Source: Lathyrus oleraceus (taxonomy: Eukaryota; Streptophyta; Magnoliopsida; Fabales; Fabaceae). From it: a DNA stretch of 64,000 nt. The notes below the pieces were generated by a model that was not told the origin of the DNA, ran no database searches, and saw nothing but the letters and a program-made list of their open reading frames with translations. Below are positions 34,052-46,239 of the stretch, piece by piece. Made by a program: the position numbers and the translations under genes. Positions within the stretch are counted from its first letter, which is position 1. The number at the start of each line of letters is the position of its first letter. The DNA lies in the NCBI RefSeq assembly GCF_024323335.1, contig NC_066583.1:416590031-416654030 (forward strand), written 5' to 3'.

Positions 34052-36638
34052 CATGCATGTGGAACATTTGACTGACGACCACATGGAACGCGCGTTTTGG
34101 ACCATTTGATCTGCCACCTCAATTAATGAGGGAGATAAGATGGTCCACGTATTTTTGAATTTATGATTTTTCATTTTAATTGCTTTATTTTCATTAATTC
34201 ATATTAATTTCATTAATTCATATTAATTTCATTATTAATCCAAAAAATATGGGACTTTCAAAAACAAATTCAAATATTTTCCTCTTCCATTTTCTGAATT
34301 AAAATTATTTTTTGGATCAATATTGATATTTTTCATGATTTAATTGTTTTTGTGCATATTTTTAATTGTTTAAAAATACTTTTGACTTTCCTAAAATTAT
34401 GAAATTTTTTGTCCAAGGTCCTTTGACCTTCATTGACCTATGATAAATCTCTTGGCCATTTATTTGGTGTTTTGAAGAGATTTTAGGTTTTTGATCAAAC
34501 ATAATTTAATTTAATGCATTTTTAATTGTTTAATTGTGAATAAAATGTATTGAGCTACTTTTATTGACTTGTGAAGTTTGACTATTGTGTTTGGGCCTTG
34601 GTCAAGGTTGATTTGACTTTTGTTGGACTAAAATCATTGGATTTAGGGGATTGATGAAATGTACATTTCATCTCTCAAAATGAATGAATGATTTTAATTT
34701 GATAAATTCCCCCCATGACCAATTTTTATTTGTCTCATTCCCCCCCCCCCCCCCCCCCCCCCTCCCCCCCTCTTCATCTTCAATCCCATTCTATCCCATC
34801 CATTCCATTGACCAATGATATCTCTATATCCTAAGGCTAATTGGTTGATAAACCAATACAAGTATGGATGAGATTAGGTCCATCCTTTTGCTATTTTCTT
34901 TTTAAGTGTGGTATGTTTTAGGAGTGTGGTTCATTATACCATATCTCTAACATGCATTAACACTAAAATTTCTATTGCCTAACCTCAGATAGTTGTGACT
35001 TCTACATAAATCCAATTACGATTGCTTAATATAGGGCTAAATTTTGACCCAGAAGGCATAGCATTCTAGTAAGTGGGATTGTAAGTCTCCCCTCCTTTCA
35101 TGGTATTGTGTGGAAACTTGGCCTTTTTTCCTTCCTTTGAAAGATGTCTTGGTTCAAGGATCCATGCTTGTGAATAGAGGGTTGAGTGTTCTCCAAAGAA
35201 TGACTTAATCAATTGAAAAACAAAAATAATACTAACATCTAATCAACTAACATTTGACTAACCTTTATTCTATTTGTTTTTAATTTCAATTCGTTTATTT
35301 TATGTCATTTAGAATTCAAGTCATTTACCATTTTCCATTTTACATATCTTTAACTTGTTTATGTTTATGCCATTCTTCCTTTGCTCACTTGAGCCATATA
35401 TTGTGATTGTACATATTTGTTTGTGTATCTTGTTTGCGTTTGTGGTCTTAGGACTTTAATGTACATAATAAACAACAAAAACTCTTAAAAAATGTTTGTG
35501 TGGACTGTTGGATTTGCTCTGAGACCTGGACTTAGAATTAGGCAACATTCCCTATGCAAAAGGACTTGGCCAATGTCAACTTTTCTGAAACTAAGTTTGA
35601 GCTTTCATCTAATGCAAGTATTGGGATCCACTTGAGTTCATCTGTTACATGGTCTTGATGGAAATGTTACTTTGAACCTGTTTCTAATGCCTTATTCTGA
35701 GCCATTCAAGGAGTACGTCATCTGATACATGAAAGATTATGAAGAAGACTATGAAGTTGCTAGCTTGGATGAGGCTATCTTTATTTGATGCCTTTCTCTT
35801 CATCTTGCTATTTGTGTAATGATATTGCTTGATTCTAAAGTCCAAAGGAAAAGTGGGTTTCTATATAACACTCTTGTCTATTGGATTGCATCTCACTGGT
35901 AAGATCTTTTCAACTCTGAACTTTTAAATTTTTGCTTAGGATTAGTCTCTTCATCTCCTCTCATTTCTTAAATTTCAAATCTCTCCCCCCTTTCAAAATC
36001 TTCTTTGCTTGTGATTTCTAAACTTTGACTTTATTGCAAATTAGAAACTTTGGCCTTATGCCATTGCATTTTTAAACTTCTTTTCTTAATTCAAACTTGT
36101 AAATGAACTTAACCATACTTGACTTAAAATTTCAAAAAAGACAAAAAGAACTAACACTCATTCAAACTCTTTTAGGCCCTTTGTGCCTCTCTTAAACTTA
36201 AATTTTTGTTAAAAGCAATCCACTCACTTTGAAATTGATACCACGAACTACGAGGTTTTGATCTCTCATATTTATGTTGGTACGTAGACACAAGTCCGGA
36301 GGTCTTGTCAAACACAAAAATATAATCAATGAATTCTTTTCTCATCCCCACACTCTATTTTTTCAAACATCATTTTATACCAAAACACATACACACATAA
36401 AAAGGGATCCCTAGGAGTACCTAGGACACTTTGGGTGCTAACACCTTCTCTCTATGTAACCAACCCCCTTACCTATAATCTCTGACATTTTATTAGTTTT
36501 AATTTGAAAACTTCTTATCTTTGGGTTTTGTTCGTACTTTTCCCTTTTCCTTTGGAAACAATAAAAGCACGATGGCGACTCTGGTTTTATTGACGTTAAG
36601 TTTATCCATAGCTTAATGGTCATGAATTTACCGCTACA
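34052..36638 (+). repeat. 5' LTR of element D, second part
   Basis: This resumes after target site attac (34047-34051) and ends CCGCTACA at 36638. It matches G in reverse orientation. It includes a C tract (34740-34770, 23 Cs then T then 7 Cs), a short duplication cattaattcatattaattt (34192-34235), the AGTA hairpin (36410-36425), GGGTGCTAACACCTTC (36433-36448), AATAAA (36560-36565) and TGGCGACTC (36573-36581). No gene is seen. Confidence 0.87.
36410..36425 (+). promoter_or_regulatory. LTR-end hairpin CCTAGG/CCTAGG, loop AGTA (D)
   Basis: A perfect 6-bp stem lies 213 bases before the LTR end and 148 bases before TGGCGACTC. Compare 11198 and 58537, where the stem sequence differs but still pairs. 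Confidence 0.6.
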
Positions 36639-37520
36639 ATAATTAAGATGCGACTCTGCTGGGGAGTAGTCCTTAGTGGGTTTAGCCTACTTTTTTATGT
36701 GTGTATATAATTGTATATTTGATATTTGTATATTTGTTTTGTGTGATATAATCTGCTTGTCGTGCCTGGTGATCTCTGAGTGGTGAGATAAGTTCTAACC
36801 CGAACATGAGTACAATTAAGATAGGAGGATGGTATAGTCATGTTCGACTTGTGTGGAGTAGTCCTGAACAAGTTGGCTTGAGACTCATCTACTTAGTGGA
36901 GACCCTTTTGGAGTTATGAATGTCACACAAGTTATTTGTGGTTAGGCATTACTTTCTCTGATTTGGGGTCTAAGAAGCTGATGACCGTAGAACATTTAAC
37001 CCAATTTGGCCTATTTAGGACGTAGTGCAGAGACTGTTTAGGTGTAGACTTGATAGCAGTTGTTACGTGATACTACACTCAGACGATTTTCTCTTGAGAA
37101 TATTATGGGTTGATGAGTCAGTCATCCTAACCTGTAATATCCGGTAGATGAAATTAAGACTCTGGGAACTTTTTAGAACATGATATGCAGGTTTTTATCC
37201 TTAGTACACTCCTTTGGGATGGTTCTTAACCTGACTCCATGCTCGTGACTCACAACAAACCCTTGATTCTTGGTTGATCCAACCAAGTCTTGTAAATATC
37301 AATGGAACTTGGGTGTTGATAAAGTGAAAACCATAATCCACCAAAATGGATAATTGATCTTGACAATGACTTGATTCATCCCTTGACCTTTGTTTGTTTG
37401 CCTTGTGTGTGATCCCTTATTTGTGATTGTTGCATTCATGCATTCATGCGCATCATAGCATTCATCACACGAAAAATAACTTCAAGGAACTGAGGATTTA
37501 TTTGCAAATATTTTCAGACC
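36639..37520 (+). other. PBS and leader of element D
   Basis: The PBS-like TGCGACTCTGCTGGGGAG (36649-36666) lies 10 bases past the LTR. Ogre elements use a tRNA-Arg primer with a TGGCGACTCTG-type site, so one G appears lost here. The remaining leader of about 850 bases has no ORF. A ttttcag directly precedes the ORF1 start. Confidence 0.75.
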
Positions 37521-38234
37521 ATGGATTATGGACGAAGGAACACTAATAAGTACATTTTCAGATGTCCTGACTTGAAAGAGCTAAGGAAGCTGTCATGTTT
37601 TGTATTAAATCCCTTATACTTCAAACAACGTTATGGGAGGCTTCTATCTGTGTTATCTGCTGATGTGGTCGAAGAACTCTTGAGTGTGTTGGTTCAGTTT
37701 TATGATCCTCTCTACCGTTGCTTTACTTTTCCCGATTATCAGCTTATGCCTACATTGGAGGAGTATGCCTATCTCTCGGGAATACCTGTTTCTAGCAAAG
37801 TGACATTTAGTGGATTGGAGGAGATTCCCAAATATCATATTATAGCTGAAGCTCTTCATCTGAAGAAGTCTGAGATTGAGGCTCATTGGGTGAAGAAAGG
37901 AGGAATGTTTGGAATGACTTCTGAGTTCCCTATTGGGAAAGCTACTGCTTTTGCTCAAGCCGGTAGTGTGGATGCTTTTGAAGCTATCTTTGTGTTGCTC
38001 ATCTATGGTTTAGATTTTTCCCTAACATTGATGGTTTTGTTTATGTTAATGCCATTAGAATCTTCTTGATTAGGAATCTTATACCTACTCTGTTGGGTGA
38101 TGTGTATTTCTCTTTGCATCTAAGGAATTCTAAAGGTGGTGGGACTATTGTGTGTTGTATTCCTCTTCTGTACAAGTGGTTTATTTTGCACTTGCCTCAG
38201 ACGCCTGCTTATGTGGAGAATAAACAATGTCAAC
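37521..38234 (+). pseudogene. Ogre ORF1, N-terminal part (element D)
   Basis: ATG 37521 opens 182 codons with FVLNPLYFKQRYGRLLSVLS, QFYDPLYRCFTFPDYQLMPT and LEEYAYLSGIP, then KATAFAQAGSVDAFEAIF. It diverges after a frameshift near 38020. The remaining sequence to 38234 continues in another frame (FVYVNAIRIF, then GGGTIVCCIPLLYKWF). This is the additional ORF placed before gag in Ogre elements. Its function is unknown, and the pattern resembles plant-mobile-domain-like proteins. Chromovirus F is inserted at 38234; the gene resumes at 46245. Confidence 0.8.
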
Positions 38235-39990
38235 TGTAACACCCCGAATAAAATAAGAGAATTATTTAAATTAAGTTAATAATATATTTATTAATTTAAT
38301 TAAATAAATTGAATTATTGGATTATTATTATTATTATTATTTAGAATAATAATTAGTGGAAAATATATAAGTTGGAATAAGAAAAAAGGGTTTCATTTTT
38401 GGTAAAGAGTTTTCACGTGAAATAGAGAAGCGGCTGAAAAGTGGAAAGTGGAGAAAGGGCAAAGAGGAAGAACTAGAGAGCAAAGGTTGAAGAACGGAAA
38501 AGCTTGAAGCTTAGAGATTGCCGGATTATCTCAAGTAAGGGGGGTTTATCGTCGTTTAATGGGTATTATCGGTTAACATGTCATGGGTAGTGATAAACCG
38601 CTGAATTGACCCTAATTGGGATGTTGAATGCTGAAATATTGTGATGAATAAGTTGTATTAAAGCTGTAATTGAGTCCGTAATTGTGTGAGTCGTGTTTCC
38701 CCGAACGTATAGCTTTTTACGGAAATTGAATCGGAGGTCCGGAAGTCCTCCAACGGCGGAAAATGCGGAGAACTCTGCATTCTGCCTTGTGTTAGCGCAG
38801 GAACTGCTGTTTTGTCTGCGTTAACCGGTTAACCCAGGGCGTTAACCGGTTAACACTGTTATATTTTGTGAAAATGTGCTGTTTTGCCTGCGTTAACCGG
38901 TTAACCCAGGGCGTTAACCGGTTAACACTGTTGCGTTTTGCCAGAAAGTGTGTTTTGTCCTGCGTTAACCGGTTAACCCAGGGCGTTAACCGGTTAACAC
39001 TGTTGGAAATTAGAAAAATTGATATTTTTAATGTTGTGAACCTAATTGGTGATTGGCCTATGTTAGTTAATTGTGATGAGTAATTTTGTTGGATTTATGT
39101 TATGAAGTGTTGATACAAGTATGTTGCTGAGTTGTTCCGTGTACGGAAAGTTGTTGAAAATACTGAGTTGTAGGCTTGGTGAGCCAAAGTTGATTATAAG
39201 TTGATGTTGTTGAAAACATTGTTGTATTGCTATTATTATTATGTTGTCGACAGTTTAAAGTCGTGTATGCCATGTACATTCATATGCATTAAGTCAGAGC
39301 TTTGCTCACACCACGTTGGCCTGGATTGGCAAATTTTAAGTTGAAAGTTGAAGGCTTATGCCTTGATGCCCAATAAAATGGCAATGATTTTAAGTTGGGA
39401 GTTTTACTCCGAATGGTACCACATGCATGACGAGTTGAGTCTCATTAGAGTTGCATTTTGTTGGTTGTTGTATGGATATTTAATTTAATTGAGGAGTGGA
39501 ATTGTGTTGATATTAAGTATGATGTTTGAGTTGATGTGCCGTTACTGGATGTATGTTACGATTAGGGTGATGAAATGTGTGAATTTACTTAGCATTACAT
39601 GATGATTTATAATGCTTATTATATCGATTGAGGAACTCACCCTTACAACTATTTTCAGGTAACGAGCAGTGATTGAGTAGGAGCTAGTGCCTGGAGTCTA
39701 GTGTCGTCTACTTAGTGGGTCGTGCTCTGATAGATGTAACATCGGGACGGGATGTTTTAATTAGTTTATTGTTGGTTGTTGAACCTTTTCACCTGTAACA
39801 TGTTATATGTTTTGAATGGTTGGTTGATTCTATCCGCTGCGAATTATGCAAAAATGTTGTTTTGATTAAATAAAGAGCATGACAGTTATTATGGTGTGAA
39901 ATGTTGTGTGACACCCTTGATTGCATATTTACTCTGATTGATATGTGTTATTTTTATTAAATATTTGGGGTACTTTAGAAGGGTGTTACA
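38235..39990 (+). repeat. 5' LTR of chromovirus F
   Basis: 1756 bp. A putative TATA (tatataag) lies at 38364-38371. Three 72-bp units, each with two perfect palindromes GTTAACCGGTTAAC 21 bp apart, occupy 38820-38998. ORF 38868-39083 only translates this array. Confidence 0.93.
38820..38998. repeat. Six palindromes GTTAACCGGTTAAC in a 72-bp tandem array (5' LTR of F)
   Basis: Palindromes start at 38820, 38841, 38892, 38913, 38964 and 38985. Spacing is 21 bp inside each pair and 72 bp between pairs. The array is duplicated in the 3' LTR at 45085, 45106, 45157, 45178, 45229 and 45250. Confidence 0.95.
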
Positions 39991-39994
39991 TTAG

Positions 39995-40010
39995 TGGTAT
40001 CAGAGCAGGT
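39995..40010 (+). promoter_or_regulatory. Primer-binding site of F
   Basis: TGGTATCAGAGCAGGT lies four bases after the 5' LTR and is complementary to the 3' end of initiator tRNA-Met, as is usual for chromoviruses. Confidence 0.9.
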
Positions 40011-40104
40011 CGGTCTGTCCGGCCAGTTGTCGTGTCGTTACTGTCTAACAATTGTGTATTGTTACTAATCTAACTTTTAAGTTGTGTTGTGTTGATAAGT
40101 TGAA

Positions 40105-43100
40105 ATGGCTGGAAGGAATGACGCTGCAATGGCTGCCGCAATGCAAGCGATGGCACAAGCTGTGCAGAACTTGCCAAATGCTGGTGGTGATGCTGGATCG
40201 CGTAGCTTGGCGACTTTTCAGAGAGAGAATCCGCCGGTGTTTAAGGGGAAGCATGATCCAGATGCAGCCTTGGGATGGTTGAAAGAGATTGAGAGAATCT
40301 TCCGTGTTATGGATTGCACCCCAGCTCAGAAGGTTCGGTATGGTACTCACATGCTAGCAGTCGAAGTTGATGACTGGTGGCTAGAGACTCACGAGAGGTT
40401 GACCGTGGCAGGTGAAGTCATTACTTGGGATGTATTCCGTAGGGAATTCATGAGAAAGTATTATCCGGAAGATGTCCGTGGTAAGAAGGAAATTGAGTTC
40501 CTTGAGCTGAAGCAAGGAAACATGTCTGTCACTGATTATGCTGCGAAATTTGTGGAGCTGTCCAAATTTTATCCTCATTACACTGGTGCTGGTGCTGAGT
40601 TTTCAAAGTGCATCAAGTTTGAAAATGGACTGCGCTCTGAAATTAAGAAGGTTGTTGGGTATCAGAAGATACGCATTTTTACTGAATTGGTTGATAGCTG
40701 CAGGATATTTGAAGAAGACAATAATGCTCATTACAAGATTGTCAGTGACCGCAGGGGCAAGCAACATCAAAACCGTGGAAAGCCGTATGATGCTCCAGTG
40801 GGAAGAGGGAAAGAAGGAGCTGCTCCGACTCAGAGGACCAGTAGGGGAGGTGCTCCTGCTGGTATAGTTTGCTTCAAATGTGGTCAGACTGGTCATAAGA
40901 GTAATGTATGCACTGCTGAAGTAAAGAGGTGTTTTCGCTGTGGTAAGACTGGCCATGCAATAGCTGATTGCAAGCACAAGGAAATGATTTGTTTTAATTG
41001 TGGCGAAGAAGGGCATATTGGAAGTCAGTGTCAGAAGCCAAAGAAATCTCAGACGGGGAAGGTGTTCGCATTGACCGGAACTCAAACCTCCAGTGAGGAC
41101 AGACTTATCCGAGGTACGTGTTATATTAATGGCTTTCCTCTTGTAGCTATTATTGACACAGGTGCGACTCATTCCTTTATATCTTTGGATTGTGCTGTGA
41201 AACTTAAGTTAGAGATATCTGAGATGTTTGGTAGTATGGTAATTGATACTCCTGCGAAGGGTTCAGTGACTACTACTTCGGTTTGTTTAAATTGTCCTTT
41301 GAGTATTTTTGGTAGAGACTTTGGGATGGACCTAGTGTGTCTTCCACTAGTGCAGATTGATGTTATTCTGGGTATGAACTGGTTGGTGTTTAACCGAGTT
41401 TCTATCAACTGTTTTGATAAGACGGTGGTCTTTCCTGAGATTGAGGAGGGAAGGAGTTTGTTCCTATCAGCAAGGCAAGTGAATGAGGAAGTAGCTGATG
41501 GGGCAGAGTTGTTTATGCTGTTAGCGACTTTGGAGGCTAAAGATAAACTGGTGATTGGCGATCTAGCCGTGGTGTGTGATTTTCCTGATGTGTTTCCGGA
41601 AGAGGTGAATGAATTACCGCCAGAGCGGGAAGTGGAGTTCTCGATTGATTTGGTACCTGGTACTAGGCCGATATCGATGGCTCCGTACCGTATGTCTGCT
41701 GTTGAGTTAACTGAATTGAAGAGTCAGTTGGAAGATCTGTTGGATAAGAAATTTATTCGTCCGAGTGTGTCACCGTGGGGTGCACCAGTGTTGTTGGTTA
41801 AGAAGAAAGAAGGTACTATGAGGTTGTGTGTGGACTACAGGCAACTGAATAAAGTGACGATCAAGAATCGGTATCCTTTGCCGAGGATTGATGATTTGAT
41901 GGATCAGTTGGTTGGTGCAAGTGTGTTCAGCAAAATAGATTTGAGATCTGGGTATCATCAGATCCGTGTGAAAACCGAGGATATTCAGAAGACTGCTTTC
42001 AGAACAAGGTATGGACATTATGAGTATTCTGTAATGCCTTTTGGTGTGACTAATGCGCCTGGAGTATTTATGGAGTACATGAATAGGATTTTCCATCCGT
42101 ACCTAGACAAGTTTGTTGTGGTGTTTATTGATGATATTTTGGTGTATTCGAAGTCTGAAGAAGAGCATGCTGAGCATTTGAGAGTGGTTTTAGAAATTCT
42201 ACGAGAAAAGAAGTTATTTGCTAAACTATCCAAGTGTGAATTTTGGTTAGAAGAGGTTAGTTTTCTTGGTCATGTGATTTCAAGAGGTGGTGTTGCTGTT
42301 GATCCTTCTAAGATAGAAGCGGTATCTAAGTGGGAAGCTCCGAAGTCTGTTGCTGAGATTCGAAGTTTCCTTGGTTTGGCTGGTTATTATAGGAAGTTCA
42401 TCGAGGGATTTTCTAAGTTGGCGTTACCATTGACGATGTTGACAAGAAAGGGGCAAGCGTTTGTTTGGGACTCAAAATGTGAAGGAGGTTTCCAAGAGTT
42501 AAAGAGAAGGTTAACTACTGCTCCTATTCTGATATTACCGAGTTCGTCGGAATCATTTGAAGTTTACTGTGATGCTTCATTGTTGGGTTTGGGTGGCGTG
42601 TTGATGCAGAATAAGCAGGTTATAGCTTATGCTTCAAGACAGCTGAGGGTTCATGAGAGGAACTATCCGACGCACGATTTAGAGTTGGCGGATGTGGTGT
42701 TTGTTCTGAAGTTATGGAGGCATTACTTGTACGGGTCAAGATTTGAGGTTTTCAGTGACCATAAAAGTTTAAAGTATTTGTTTGATCAGAAAGAGTTGAA
42801 TATGAGACAGAGAAGATGGTTAGAGTTTCTGAAGGATTATGACTTTGGTTTGAATTACCATCCGGGTAAAGCAAACGTAGTGGCTGATGCATTGAGTCGG
42901 AAATCATTGCATATGTCTATGTTAATGGTTAAGGAATTGGATTTAATTGAGCAGTTTAGAGACTTGAGTTTGGTGTGTGAGAGTACTCACAATAGTGTTA
43001 AATTGGGGATGTTGAAGTTAACAAGTGGTATTCTGGATGAGATCAGAGAGGGTCAGAAATCCGATGTGCTTTTGGTTGATAAGTTGACTCTAGTGAATCA

Positions 43101-44457
43101 AGGTCAAGGTGGCGAATTCAGAGTCGATGAGAATGGTGTTTTGAAATTTGGTAATCGGGTGTGTATTCCGGATGTTGCCGAACTTAAGAAGAGTATTCTT
43201 GAAGAAGGACATCGTAGTGGCCTGAGTATTCATCCTGGAGCTACGAAGATGTATCATGATTTGAAAAAGTTATTTTGGTGGCCGGGAATGAAGAAAGAAA
43301 TTGCGAGTTTTGTTTATTCCTGTTTGACTTGTCAGAAGTCAAAGATTGAGCATCAGAAGCCGTCTGGGCTAATGCAACCGTTGGCTATTCCAGAGTGGAA
43401 GTGGGATAGTATCAGTATGGATTTTGTTTCTGGGTTACCGAGAACAAGTAAGAATTTTGAAGCTATTTGGGTGATTGTTGACAGATTGACAAAGTCGGCT
43501 CATTTCATTCCGATCAGAATGGACTATCCGTTAGAGAAATTAGCTGAGTTGTATATTGAGAAAATTGTAAGTTTGCATGGTATTCCGTCGAGTATTGTTT
43601 CGGACAGAGATCCTAGATTTACATCGAAGTTCTGGGAAGGTTTTCAGAGGGCTTTGGGAACTAAGCTGAGATTGAGTTCTGCATATCATCCGCAGACTGA
43701 TGGTCAGACTGAGAGGACGATTCAGTCACTAGAGGATCTTTTGAGAGCTTGTGTTTTGGAAAAGGGAGGTGCTTGGGATTGTTATTTACCTTTGATTGAG
43801 TTTACCTACAACAATAGTTTTCATTCGAGCATTGGTATGGCGCCGTTTGAAGCTTTGTATGGTAGGAGATGTCGGACACCGTTATGTTGGTATGAGTCCG
43901 GTGAGAGTGTTGTGGTTGGACCAGAGATTGTTCAACAGACTACGGAAAAGATTAAGATGATTCAGGAGAAGATGAGAATTGCTCAGAGTCGTCAGAAGAG
44001 TTATCATGATAAGAGGAGGAAGTCACTTGAGTTCCGAGAGGGAGATCACGTGTTTCTTCGTGTTACTCCGATAACTGGGGTTGGTCGAGCTTTGAAGTCA
44101 AAGAAGTTGACACCTCGATTTATTGGTCCTTATCAGATTTTGGAGAGGATAGGAGAGGTAGCCTATCGTATCGCTTTACCGCCGTCACTTGCGAATTTGC
44201 ATGAGGTTTTTCATGTGTCTCAGTTGAGGAGGTACATTCATGATCCGTCGCATGTGATCCAAGTAGATGATGTACAGGTGAGAGATAACCTGACTGTTGA
44301 AATATCGCCTATGAGGATTGAGGATCGAGAGTTGAAGCAGTTGCGGGGTAAAGAGATTGCCTTAGTGAAAGTAGCTTGGGGAGGACCAGCAGGTGGCAAT
44401 GTAACTTGGGAACTGGAGAGTCAGATGAAAGAGTCTTATCCAGAGTTATTTGCTTGA
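40105..44457 (+). CDS. Gag-pol polyprotein of chromovirus F, intact
   Basis: One frame of 1450 codons starts at ATG 40105, 95 bases past the PBS. Order: gag domain (about residues 45-200, [16 protein letters not shown]), three CCHC zinc knuckles ([14 protein letters not shown] about 255; [14 protein letters not shown] about 275; [14 protein letters not shown] about 295), protease [12 protein letters not shown] (about 350), RT with [20 protein letters not shown] and FIDD (about 673), RNase H FEVYCDAS (about 820), and integrase with HHCC ([18 protein letters not shown], about 1033-1075) and D, D, E in MDFVSG, SDRDPRF and DGQTERT (about 1106, 1166, 1202). A C-terminal chromodomain-like segment ([18 protein letters not shown], about 1375-1448) ends it. 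This set identifies a plant chromovirus; gag and LTR style suggest Tekay. The chromodomain is thought to steer integration to heterochromatin. No broken motif is seen. Confidence 0.96.
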   Translation: MAGRNDAAMAAAMQAMAQAVQNLPNAGGDAGSRSLATFQRENPPVFKGKHDPDAALGWLKEIERIFRVMDCTPAQKVRYGTHMLAVEVDDWWLETHERLTVAGEVITWDVFRREFMRKYYPEDVRGKKEIEFLELKQGNMSVTDYAAKFVELSKFYPHYTGAGAEFSKCIKFENGLRSEIKKVVGYQKIRIFTELVDSCRIFEEDNNAHYKIVSDRRGKQHQNRGKPYDAPVGRGKEGAAPTQRTSRGGAPAGIVCFKCGQTGHKSNVCTAEVKRCFRCGKTGHAIADCKHKEMICFNCGEEGHIGSQCQKPKKSQTGKVFALTGTQTSSEDRLIRGTCYINGFPLVAIIDTGATHSFISLDCAVKLKLEISEMFGSMVIDTPAKGSVTTTSVCLNCPLSIFGRDFGMDLVCLPLVQIDVILGMNWLVFNRVSINCFDKTVVFPEIEEGRSLFLSARQVNEEVADGAELFMLLATLEAKDKLVIGDLAVVCDFPDVFPEEVNELPPEREVEFSIDLVPGTRPISMAPYRMSAVELTELKSQLEDLLDKKFIRPSVSPWGAPVLLVKKKEGTMRLCVDYRQLNKVTIKNRYPLPRIDDLMDQLVGASVFSKIDLRSGYHQIRVKTEDIQKTAFRTRYGHYEYSVMPFGVTNAPGVFMEYMNRIFHPYLDKFVVVFIDDILVYSKSEEEHAEHLRVVLEILREKKLFAKLSKCEFWLEEVSFLGHVISRGGVAVDPSKIEAVSKWEAPKSVAEIRSFLGLAGYYRKFIEGFSKLALPLTMLTRKGQAFVWDSKCEGGFQELKRRLTTAPILILPSSSESFEVYCDASLLGLGGVLMQNKQVIAYASRQLRVHERNYPTHDLELADVVFVLKLWRHYLYGSRFEVFSDHKSLKYLFDQKELNMRQRRWLEFLKDYDFGLNYHPGKANVVADALSRKSLHMSMLMVKELDLIEQFRDLSLVCESTHNSVKLGMLKLTSGILDEIREGQKSDVLLVDKLTLVNQGQGGEFRVDENGVLKFGNRVCIPDVAELKKSILEEGHRSGLSIHPGATKMYHDLKKLFWWPGMKKEIASFVYSCLTCQKSKIEHQKPSGLMQPLAIPEWKWDSISMDFVSGLPRTSKNFEAIWVIVDRLTKSAHFIPIRMDYPLEKLAELYIEKIVSLHGIPSSIVSDRDPRFTSKFWEGFQRALGTKLRLSSAYHPQTDGQTERTIQSLEDLLRACVLEKGGAWDCYLPLIEFTYNNSFHSSIGMAPFEALYGRRCRTPLCWYESGESVVVGPEIVQQTTEKIKMIQEKMRIAQSRQKSYHDKRRKSLEFREGDHVFLRVTPITGVGRALKSKKLTPRFIGPYQILERIGEVAYRIALPPSLANLHEVFHVSQLRRYIHDPSHVIQVDDVQVRDNLTVEISPMRIEDRELKQLRGKEIALVKVAWGGPAGGNVTWELESQMKESYPELFA

Positions 44458-44485
44458 GGTATGTTTTCGAGGACGAAAACTCTTT

Positions 44486-44499
44486 TAGTGGGGGAGAGT
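44486..44499 (+). promoter_or_regulatory. Polypurine tract of F
   Basis: tagtgggggagagt lies immediately before the 3' LTR at 44500, the expected plus-strand primer site. Confidence 0.88.
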
Positions 44500-46239
44500 T
44501 GTAACACCCCGAATAAAATAAGAGAATTATTTAAATTAAGTTAATAATATATTTATTAATTTAATTAAATAAATTGAATTATTGGATTATTATTATTATT
44601 ATTATTTAGAATAATAATTAGTGGAAAATATATAAGTTGGAATAAGAAAAAAGGGTTTCATTTTTGGTAAAGAGTTTTCACGTGAAACAGAGAAGCGGCT
44701 GAAAAGTGGAAAGTGGAGAAAGGGCAAAGAGGAAGAACTAGAGAGCAAAGGTTGAAGAACGGAAAAGCTTGAAGCTTAGAGATTGCCGGATTATCTCAGG
44801 TAAGGGGGGTTTATCGTCGTTTAATGGGTATTATCGATTAACATGTCATGGGTAGTGATAAACCGCTGAATTGACCCTAATTGGGATGTTGAATGCTGAA
44901 ATATTGTGATGAATAAGTTGTATTAAAGCTGTAATTGAGTCCGTAATTGTGTGAGTCGTGTTTCCCCGAATGTATAGCTTTTTACGGAAATTGAATCGGA
45001 GGTCCGGAAGTCCTCCAACGGCGGAAAATGTGGAGAACTCTGCATTCTGCCTTGTGTTAGCACAGGAACTGCTGTTTTGTCTGCGTTAACCGGTTAACCC
45101 AGGGCGTTAACCGGTTAACACTGTTATATTTTGTGAAAATGTGCTGTTTTGCCTGCGTTAACCGGTTAACCCAGGGCGTTAACCGGTTAACACTGTTGCG
45201 TTTTGCCAGAAAGTGTGTTTTGTCCTGCGTTAACCGGTTAACCCAGGGCGTTAACCGGTTAACACTGTTGGAAATTAGAAAAATTGATATTTTTAATGTT
45301 GTGAACCTAATTGGTGATTGGCCTACAAGTATGTTGCCGTGTTGGAAATGTTTTAAAATTGATACAAGTATGTTGCTGAGTTGTTCCGTGTACGGAAAGT
45401 TGTTGAAAATACTGAGTTGTAGGCTTGGTGAGCCAAAGTTGATTATAAGTTGATGTTGTTGAAAACATTGTTGTATTGCTATTATTATTATGTTGTCGAC
45501 AGTTTAAAGTCGTGTATGCCATGTACATTCATATGCATTAAGTCGGAGCTTTGCTCACACCACGTTGGCCTGGATTGGCAAATTTTAAGTTGAAAGTTGA
45601 AGGCTTATGCCTTGATGCCCAATAAAATGGCAATGATTTTAAGTTGGGAGTTTTACTCCGAATGGTACCACATGCATGACGAGTCGAGTCTCATTAGAGT
45701 TGCATTTTGTTGGTTGTTGTATGGATATTTAATTTAATTGAGGAGTGGAATTGTGTTGATATTAAGTATGATGTTTGAGTTGATGTGCCGTTACTGGATG
45801 TATGTTACGATTAGGGTGATGAAATGTGTGAATTTACTTAGCATTACATGATGATTTATAATGCTTATTATATCGATTGAGGAACTCACCCTTACAACTA
45901 TTTTCAGGTAACGAGCAGTGATTGAGTAGGAGCTAGTGCCTGGAGTCTAGTGTCGTCTACTTAGTGGGTCGTGCTCTGATAGATGTAACATCGGGATGGG
46001 ATGTTTTAATTAGTTTATTGTTGGTTGTTGAACCTTTTCACCTGTAACATGTTATATGTTTTGAATGGTTGGTTGATTCTATCCGCTGCGAATTATGCAA
46101 AAATGTTGTTTTGATTAAATAAAGAGCATGACAGTTATTATGGTGTGAAATGTTGTGTGACACCCTTGATTGCATATTTACTCTGATTGATATGTGTTAT
46201 TTTTATTAAATATTTGGGGTATTTTAGAAGGGTGTTACA
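44500..46239 (+). repeat. 3' LTR of chromovirus F
   Basis: 1740 bp, nearly identical to the 5' LTR apart from about ten substitutions and one replaced block near 45327-45358. The palindrome array (45085-45263) is unchanged. ORF 45133-45453 is a by-product of the repeat. Confidence 0.93.

Larger units (their letters stand above)
38235..46239 (+). mobile_element. Element F: complete Tekay-like chromovirus (Ty3/gypsy)
   Basis: LTRs 38235-39990 and 44500-46239 (TGTAACACCCC...GGTGTTACA) are flanked by perfect duplications tcaac (38230-38234, 46240-46244). The PBS matches initiator-tRNA-Met, one uninterrupted gag-pol frame is present, and the PPT abuts the 3' LTR. By eye the LTRs differ at about ten bases, almost all transitions, plus one rearranged block of about 70 bases (39057-39105 against 45327-45358). 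This looks like a recent and possibly still autonomous copy, inserted in ORF1 of D. Confidence 0.95.

Noticed and set aside
38868..39083. ORF with repeated CVNRLTQGVNRLTLL, also at 45133-45453
   Set aside because: Reads through the palindrome array in the LTR of F. It is a by-product of the repeat.
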